Assembly (NCBI GenBank): GCA_038496675.1
Contig: CM076663.1
Span: 16,337,806-16,401,805 of the forward strand
Source: Rachycentron canadum
Lineage: Eukaryota > Chordata > Actinopteri > Carangiformes > Rachycentridae
DNA: 64,000 nucleotides
Reading direction: 5' to 3'
Under the pieces are notes generated by a model, which saw nothing but the letters and a program-made list of their open reading frames with translations, had not been told where the DNA came from and ran no database searches. The position numbers were made by a program, and so were the translations under genes. The first letter of the stretch is position 1. Each line of letters begins with the position of its first letter. Shown in pieces: positions 23,195-32,600 of the stretch.

Positions 23195-26100
23195 CTGAAC
23201 AAGGAGGTGGTAAAGAGAAATCAGAAAGCTTTTCACAAGTCCTTGTGAATCACATCTCTGTCTATCTCCTCTATCACTGAGCATTACACACACATTCACA
23301 CACACCTCAGTGCATTCAGAAGTCCCTCCACACTGTTGGACGGTTGCTCTTTCAGCACCTTGATGCAGCCCTTCATCTGCCCGGCACAAAGACAACACAG
23401 GGTGTTAGAGAAAGGTCAGCGGGCTCAGATCCAACTCATCTCCTGCTGCTGCTGCTGCCAAACACTGGCTCAAAAACAAGTTATCTACCAGCGTGATGTT
23501 TGAATACCTATCATACATAAGCAGACCCATGTTTTTATAAGGTTAGATCAGTGGTTGGGAGCAGTTGAATCAAAGAATGATTTTTGCTTCTCAGGTTATT
23601 TGATTTAAAAGATTTTTATAATTTGAAAATGTGAATAGAGTCAGTATTCACTTTTTTGAGATCTTAACCCACTGGGATGGACCAAAGTATGAATGATGAC
23701 ATGTTTGATGTATCAAACAGAAATTAAACATACTGTAAGTTGGAACAACCCTCTCCACAGAAGCCCAGACTAAGAAAATAATGGGTTGGCTGTTTCTAAA
23801 TGTAGAACAAGGCAGCTTTTATTGACTGTAAAGTAGAGTCATCTCACAGTGATGATGTACCGTCAGGAAGAAATCAAATGTTTATGGAAGCAAATCATAC
23901 ATTGCATTAGAGATGGATGGCATGGCTGGCTAACATCCAGTTTTTTCAATGGAAATCCACTCAAAAGGAGCTATTTCTAAGTTTTGAAATTGCTATGTAG
24001 CCAATGTTTGTGATGACATCTGTTTATATAGAATAGAAAAATAATAGAAAATAGGAATAGAATAGAATAGAAAAACAAGCAAAACAAAAGTGTTGCTCTC
24101 CATGTCTTGGTGGGTAAAAGAATGAAGTTTGATGCTAAACTGAGTTTGTTCTAACCTGGTAAGTAAACAGCTGTTAATGCTAACGCTTTCTATGTAGCAT
24201 TAGCAAATGTTACAAAAAACTAATTGATCTGCAGTCATTTTAAAATGTCAGTTGAATTTCACTTTTAAAGGTGTATCATTGTGCGCTGTTGTATATACCT
24301 GAGTAATATCCAATTTAGCATCAAAACAATGTTTCTATTTTATCTAATATAACAAAGAAACAGTTAAAAGGGAGGGTTTGACTGTGTTGGACACAAAAGA
24401 GACCTGTACATGCATTTTGAACAATGTGTGTGCACTCACATCAATTTTGGAGGTCTTGGCAAAAGCTCCGACAGGGTGAACATGATCATATAGAATAATG
24501 ACGCCCACCATCACCCTCATACAGAACAGCATGGTGTCTGTGTTGGTGAACCGACAGCGGTACTCCCTGGGACAGACACAAACGCAGAGGAAAAATGAGA
24601 TAACCAAAGAAACAAAAAGTGCCTTGAATTACAATCTGAGAACAAGCTGGGTCAAAATTGCAACTATTAATTGAAGCCCTTTGTAATTGACAAGTTACTG
24701 ATGACATTTTATTCACATACATAAATCTATTAAAAGAGATTTTAAGCTTGGCATGAAGAATGGGGTCCATCTCTTTATTCACTGAATTAGTGATTCAGTC
24801 TTTTGAATTAGTGTTTTAAACTTGAGAAGACCCCTTTTGTGTTCACTTTGAAAGGGTTGTCAATTAAAACTTAGTCTTCTGTCCTTTCAAGAGGACGACA
24901 AGGAGAAAAGGACATGGAAGAAGGAAGGGATGAGGGAAACAAGGGAACTTGTCTAAAGTACTCACGGAGTCTCCAGCATGACACGACACACGCAGGCCAT
25001 GGTGCTCAGACAGTCTGTGGTGTCCTCTATGGGCAAGGTCTTATTCTGAAGGACGATAAAAAAACAAGGAATTATTGCAGGTATGTCTTTCTGCTTTTTA
25101 AAATTCGGCCACTTTGAAACTCCATTTCAACCCTCAATAACCAATCATCAACACTGTTCCCCAGTAGCTGTGTGCTGACAGGTTGGTGCCATAGGGTGGA
25201 GACAGAGCACATTGCAGAGTTCAGTAAAAGCGTGAGGACAGGCGAGCAGCTTTGCTAAAAGGCAATCATGACCAGCATGTCCTCTAAATGTTGCATGAGC
25301 CTCAAAAGTATTTCTCAAATGTCTTTTCCATCAAAATGCACTGAGGTGTAAAGTCAGAGATAGACTGCTGCCTCTAATTTAAAATGCTGTTATGACAGCA
25401 AGGGAAAGGAGAAGACAGGAGTTTTCACGCAACAGTCCAGCACAGGAACTTGAAGCGAGGACTCAATGGTACCAGGGAATAAACGGACTAAACGCTATAA
25501 GTAATCGCATTTTAATGTCACTGACAAATGATAATGTAGCAGCTTGCTCTTGTCTGCCTGTGATCTTTTTCTGTTTTATGCAAGATGTCATGACACTCAC
25601 ACGCACTGTGTAAAGAGGGTAAAGTTGTCAAAAGAGGCATATTATTATTTATTAATCCCTGATCAATATTTGATTTTCCCAGATATAGTCTTTATTTGCA
25701 CTGTTTTTTGCACAGAGGTGGTCTGTGAAGCAGAAAGATGAACTCCACATTGAAACTGAATTGTAAACTGACTAATTACTGAACAGACTGTACTGATAGG
25801 TAAATAAATAAATTATTAGATAAATTATTGGCTTTAAGAAGTGGTGGAATCAAACTAAGTACATTTATTCAAGTTCTGATGCTACTTCACGAGAGTATTT
25901 TACTTTTTACTCAGCTACACTTGATTAGCAACTATATAAACAGATTTCACATTTCATTTTTTTTAATTTTTCACACTATAGAATATAATTCCCTGTAACC
26001 ACCACAACAGACTGTAAAATGGTTCAGATTAGCTCTAATTTAACCAACTACAACAGTAAATTCCAATGTACACATGAATGCATCAGTAAGAATAATACAA

Positions 26101-29100
26101 TAATAATAATATACAATTGTGCAACACCACATTTTCTGCCCTGATAATGATTTTACTTGTAATGGAGTGTGATTATTAATATTAATGAGATTCTGCTTCA
26201 TATTAACTTCCTGTGACAAACTCTGATCTGGTCAGTTTTGACTCAAAAATTTGCTGAGGCATTGATCTGGCACTGGAAACATGGGAACTCTGTACCTCTG
26301 AAACAAACTTGGTGGTGGCATTGCTCAGAGTCTTCAGCATGGGTGTTGCCTCGGCGTAGAACAGGGACATCCGATTGGCCATCTCATTGTTGACCTCATT
26401 CTCTGCTTCCAGCTGTGTGACAATGCAAAACAGATGTTATCACCTTCAACAAATAACCATGTCATCCAGCTGGTAAAATCAGAGTTTAATTCAAATCAAA
26501 TTTAATTAATGGAGCTTCTTTGTGTGTAACTTGAACGGCTAATGAAATATTGAGTGTACACCTCCACTTGAGTCATGAATGATTGAAGAGAGAAAGTGAA
26601 GCCACCCTGCTTTGCTTCATCATGTGAGCAACATGAACAGCCTGAGCCAGACCTTATCATCATGCACTCACCTGCTGGTTGTTCAGCCTGTTCCTGCTTA
26701 TGGTCCTCCTGTAGTAGCTGAAGTCGTTCTGAATGGCTGGGTTTGTCATCTGCATGGTGAGGGAAGAGGTGATTTGTGTTTTCACAGGGCTACTCAGTGC
26801 ATATATTGATTTTGATTAGTACAGTAAAGGTCAGACTTTAATTAGAACAAGAATCATTCCCTTTACCTTTAGTTCATCGAAACTGAGTGTAAAATGAAGG
26901 ATCTCAGCAAACTGTTTGGCCAGAGCCTGCTCTCTCTCCAGATGCTGCATGGGAGCGTACGGCGGGCTCGTCAGCGCCTCCAGCAGGCTGCGCAGGGCAT
27001 TTTCTGCAAATGTACGCACATTTAGATATTAGAAATTCATCCACGCAAGCTTCAATCTGCATTCAATAGAGTTACTATGCAGGCTTTTATCTGTCATGTT
27101 CAGCCTGCTGTAATTCTCTCTAATCTGGCCTGGATCAGAAGTCTCTTTGATGTCAACAGCTTGAAAAACAAGATGAAGCAGCAGCAGTAGAATTTTAACT
27201 GGTAGAAAAAGATTAAAATCACTTTACTTCTGCTCTGTCACCTCCTCATTGGATACTGCAGGATACCTGTTGGGCTTTTTAGAATTGGACAGAGCACTTT
27301 AGGATCTGGCCTCAGGCAGAATGATAAAACGTTAGATCCCCAAAGAAAACAAGGTTCAGGTTCTAATGCCATTCTGGCTGAGATTAAACTGTTAAAGTGA
27401 CCAGAAATGTACCAATGGACCCTATTGGCTTTGGAACAACATAACTGTGAGACTGTAAATCTTTTCCTTTCCCATTTTAGTGCAGGTAGCGACATCGCTC
27501 CAGTGACTTCTTTCTTTCAAACCCCCTTTGCATACTTGGAGTCTCTTTTCAATTGTTTTCTACATCTACAACAGTACTCCTGTAAACAGACTTCCCCTTC
27601 AGTATTTATTTCCCCTCTTTATCAGGTCAAAATTTAAAGTTGTCACATGTTATGGTTTATGATCAATGGCCTGCAAAACCAATGGCATCTCTTTAGCCTC
27701 GGCTCAGATCTCATTTACTGAGATTCAGTACTGATTGGCAAGCATAAGCACATTAACACACTAAACTTGAATGGTAATCATGGAAAAAAATTGATGTAGG
27801 CACTGCCTGACAGAGCTGCTTCCGTGGCTGCAGACAGTCTGTCTTGCAAAGTTCAGAATAGACAGTGTTTCATTTGACAACCTCCTTATAAACTCTTTCT
27901 GTTCCTCTTTATTCATTTCACAGTCTCACACATGATTTAACACAATACACAGGCTCACAGAGCTGCTAGCATGGCTGTGAGCTCTTGTCTTGTTATGACT
28001 GGGCTGGGCCTGGAGACTTAGTTTGATGTTTGATGTTTGATGTTTGAGGGTTGGGCAGTTCGACAGCACTCTGTTTGCCCTCCATGACCACAGGCATTAA
28101 TGATGAATTTCACTTTACAAGACAAACTAAATGAACATATACTCTTAGTGGTACTCCACAGGGATCATATTGCGGTGGATCGTGCAGCCTGAGCATACTT
28201 GTAGCCACCGTATCAGTGACCATACATATCCCCGTGTCACGCATGCCACCAAACCAAAACCCTTTCCTTGCTGGGATGCCTCTAACAAATCAGACACCAG
28301 ATCTGGACCTCAGAGGCTGTATGTTGTAGTAATGCCTCAGAAGAAAAGTCTCCAGAGGCCCCATCCCTTCCTCTGCATTAAAAATGCATCAGGGGCTTCT
28401 ATAAATACAGCGCTGAAGTGTTTCATCTAAAGGGCCTGGGCAGAAACCCCACTCTCCCTCCTGCTGCTCGCACAGAGCGCACAGTCCCCTTACTGAGCCA
28501 TTGGTTCCTGAAGGTATATACTGACAGTTTGGATGAAGAGACACTGCAGCTGTTTGTTTACTGTACTTGGGACCTCTCAACCTCTTAGTTTACCCATTGA
28601 TCAAACACATAAAAAAGGTGGTGCCAGAGGCAAAAACAGGATTGATGTCCTGTACTCTCCCACTTATTAAGGTTTGGTCTCCTTACCTCCCTACTCTCCA
28701 TGAGTAGGGAGGTAAGGAGACATCTACAAGATATCTGTTGAACTGTATCTCACAGATACATTAGTGCTGGTACATTATCATCAATTATTAGTCAGCCTTT
28801 GTTGTACGGTAAGCTGAGAACACAATGTCCATGACATCAAAGTATTATTGGAAGGCAGAGCAGAGGCGGCAGCCAAACTCTGTTCCTCTGCACATACTTC
28901 TCTCTCTCTTTTTCCCTTTCTCCCTCTCTGTACTTTGTCCGTCTCTCTGTGCTGGATAACCATGTACCACTGTTTCCGTAGCAACGGCTGCCTGGCTGCT
29001 GGGTCAGGATGCTGCAGAGATGGCTGAGAGGACATCATGGTGTACGTGTGAGTGTGTGTGTGCTTGTGCGTGTGCTTGTGCGTGTTAAGGAATTCTGGCA

Positions 29101-29612
29101 GACTGAACGAGAAACGACCCCTTTTCATTACCTCAAAATGAACTTCTTTCTCATTTCAGCTTCATTGACACATATACAATGTCTTCACTGAGGTGTGATT
29201 AAAATATCTTTCCTGTACTTGTATTTGTCAGAGTCACAATGTGTTAACAGTCACATCTGTCACATTCACTGCATGTACTCATCTCACACCCTGTAGATGT
29301 TAAATAAGTGTCAACAAGACAAAGCAGTAGCTAGTGTTGACATGCAGTAGTAATCTTTGAGGCAAGTGTTGAACATGTCAGCAATGCTTTACAGTGTATA
29401 ACACCCAAAAAGGGCCTTTTCATACATAATTCTGCTGCAGATTACAGCCTTGTCAAAAAGATATGATAGTGAGTGATGCACCTCTTTTTTTAATATGCAT
29501 CCTCAGCTTATGTTCCATAGCTGTTGCATTTCTTCCTGCCTTTCACTCTTTCTAAATTATAACTTCTTGCAGCTATAATTTCAGCTCTTATTGGGTATTC
29601 CCATTATGCCCA

Positions 29613-29650
<38 letters not shown>

Positions 29651-32600
29651 GTCATACTCACCCAGTCGGAGGGAGAACTCATAGAACCTCTTCAGCTTGG
29701 CCACCAGGGGGCAGACTGCGTTCCAGGCCTTCTCCTGAAGAGCGAGGTCACCTGGGTTCTGGATGGCCTACAGGCCAGGAGTGCAGGCAGAAACACAGAT
29801 GTTAGTTTCCAAAAATTATCTTAAAACCTTCCCATCTCTTTGATCCTCTCCTCCCTAAAGCTATATTTCACTTTAGTAAAACATTTTCACTTCATTCAAA
29901 TTTCATAGTACCTCCACATTAAAGTGATTTCATTTCAGCAAACTTGGGGTTTTGAGGAATCTTCTCATCAAATGTCATTTACAAGCAAAATCTGATTTAG
30001 TTGCATAATCTACTTTTCTGATACCCATTGCTCACTTAAATTACATTTAACTGTATTTACTGAAATTATTAGTCAGTTGTTGCTATTATGGTTTCAGTTC
30101 CTGTCTGTTACTTTCTAAACCTCTATTACAGTGGCACTCCCCCAAAACCATTTGTTCCTTTTGTAAGTGGAAATTTAAAAATGTGTCAAAAATAAAAACT
30201 ACCATTTCTAAAACATGCTAAGGCATTTTCTGGAACAGCGGAGCACTGTAGTTTTTAATAAAAATCAAACTGGAGTAAATTGGGACTATTTTCAGCTGTG
30301 GATTAATACACATTGTTATTATTACACCCACTTGTCACGCAGTGCATTAGTGTGGGTAACTAATGTGTTTTATGGACAATAATGGAGTTCAGTGACACAG
30401 AGGACTAAGTTACACCAGATTTTTGCTAAGCTGTCAAAACTGTCATGTTAAAATCATTTTTGGTTTTGGTCCAGAATGTTACCAGATTTATCCTTTAATA
30501 CTCATCTGATAATCACATAATTTAAAAATTCTTAGTCTTAACGATGCTTTGTGTCACTTTCATAATTTTGATCTCTGGTAGTATTAATTAAACTTAAAAT
30601 ATTCCCATAAATGAGTAGTGGCCTTGCAGCCCGACAGCAGCTAAGGTTTAGCACTGAAATCTTCAGCAGGTACAGATGTTAAATGAAATATAGTTAAGAG
30701 GATAAGACTGTTCTTAAGAAATGCTTCCAAGTCCTTAAGGTTAGGAAGCAAGCGGAGTAAACAATTCAGCACTATTTGTTAACAAGCACCACCACCAGAG
30801 CAAAGAGGGAACTGAGGGAACTGGTTTGCAGTAATGTGACGCTGAGGAAAAGTTGAAATCACTTATACGGTAACTGGTGCTCATCAAGACCACCATATCA
30901 GCTTTCCAATGGATATTTATTCCTCCACTGCAACACTGCCACTAAAAACAACATATTGCATGGACTGTTTGTTTGAAAAAAATATTTTCACACATTGCTG
31001 TCTCTGCCTACAGTGTATGCACGGTACGCTACATGTCAGACTTTCACCCTGGCAGGCCATGTGAATCATACACAAGTGTTGTTTGTCTGCGCTGCGCTGT
31101 GGCTTGTCTGTTTATTGATGTTCAGCACTTATTGACTGCTTCATGCTCACTTCTCGTATCTCCTGGCCCGCGCCATTATAGGACTGCAGCTCGGCTAGGA
31201 TCCCATGAGCCTCCTCCAGCACAGCGCTGACCTGGTTCCACACGGCTGTCTCTGCCTCCGTGGGCTGGGCGTCTGGGAGGAAGGAAGGAAAGTACAGAGC
31301 GAGGAAAAGAGGAAGAGAAGTGGGGTAAGAGAGGGAGAGGGAAGTGAAAGTGGGATGTAAGGTATGGGTAGAGATGAAAATAGTAGAAGGGGAGGTGGCA
31401 GAGAAATGGGAAGGAAAGATGGAGGAGAGGGCAGAGGGTGATGAAAATATGAGGAAGAAGGAGAGAACATTTGAGGAGAGGAGGATGTTACTGGCAAAGG
31501 AAGGACCCGAAAAGATTATGTCCTAGAGCCCTGATCACTCATTACATGACTGCAATACAAACATGTCGGTACAAGTGGTAATTACTTCATCGTGTTAGAG
31601 GACATCGCAGCTGTACTCATCTAAGGTCAAAATCTGGCCAGAAAATGAATGAACCAATTTATCCACCTGAGAATTGCATCAAGAGACCTGAGGGCTACAC
31701 TCTGTCACACAGTAAGGTTTGACTGCAGTGTGTGGTCACCCAATAAGGACCAGTCAGCTTCTCTTCAGGTAACTGTCTGGATGAGGGTGTAACAACTAAC
31801 AGTTTAACATTTTGATGGGGGTGTATTGCACCACTTGGACACTTGTGTGACTCCTGAAGCGTAATCGTCTCCGCTGTCCGTTCAGCAGATACAGGCTCAG
31901 ATAGATGTAATTGTCTCATCAATCTTTTTCCCACTTTCTAATTCTACTTCTATGAATTTTTTTGTGCCCTTGAGGTTTAATTGTGAGAAATGTTAAAACA
32001 AATGAGCAGCAGGGACGACAACCTCTGGGCATGCTCACTCTTTCACTTTCTCTGTTTCACACTAACACTCTTGAGCAGCACACATACTGTAAACTCAATG
32101 TTTTTGCTGCAGGGAACCTCCCAGTTACAGTTCTGCATCGTTTGCCCATGTGGCGTGCTGCATGCATACAGGAGTGTTTGAGGGACACAATTTAGGTTGT
32201 GTCATCTTGAGTCATCATTGTGTTTGTGTTGTTTTTTTTTGTTTGTTTTCTCTTTGAGCAATCCAGCCCGATGTGTGACTCAGGTATTAAGTGGAAGTGG
32301 GAGTGTTGCCATGCAGTTCTCTACATGAGGTAGCACTGCTGATTATTTTCACACCCTGAGGCATTGCCTCCCTGCAGAGAAATAGTTAATCATGAAATAT
32401 GTGCTATCCTACATGCACACCAACTGCCTTAATAAGCACAGCATGCATTGCTATTTTAGTGTTGCCTTCTCACTAATGTGGTCCAGCGTTTCTCTGGTAA
32501 ACAACTACCTGGTAAACAGCTACATATTTTGTTCATAACAGCATAATGTTCATGAGCATAACATACAGTATGCCCCTAGCAGGAATAGGTTGCATTATTG

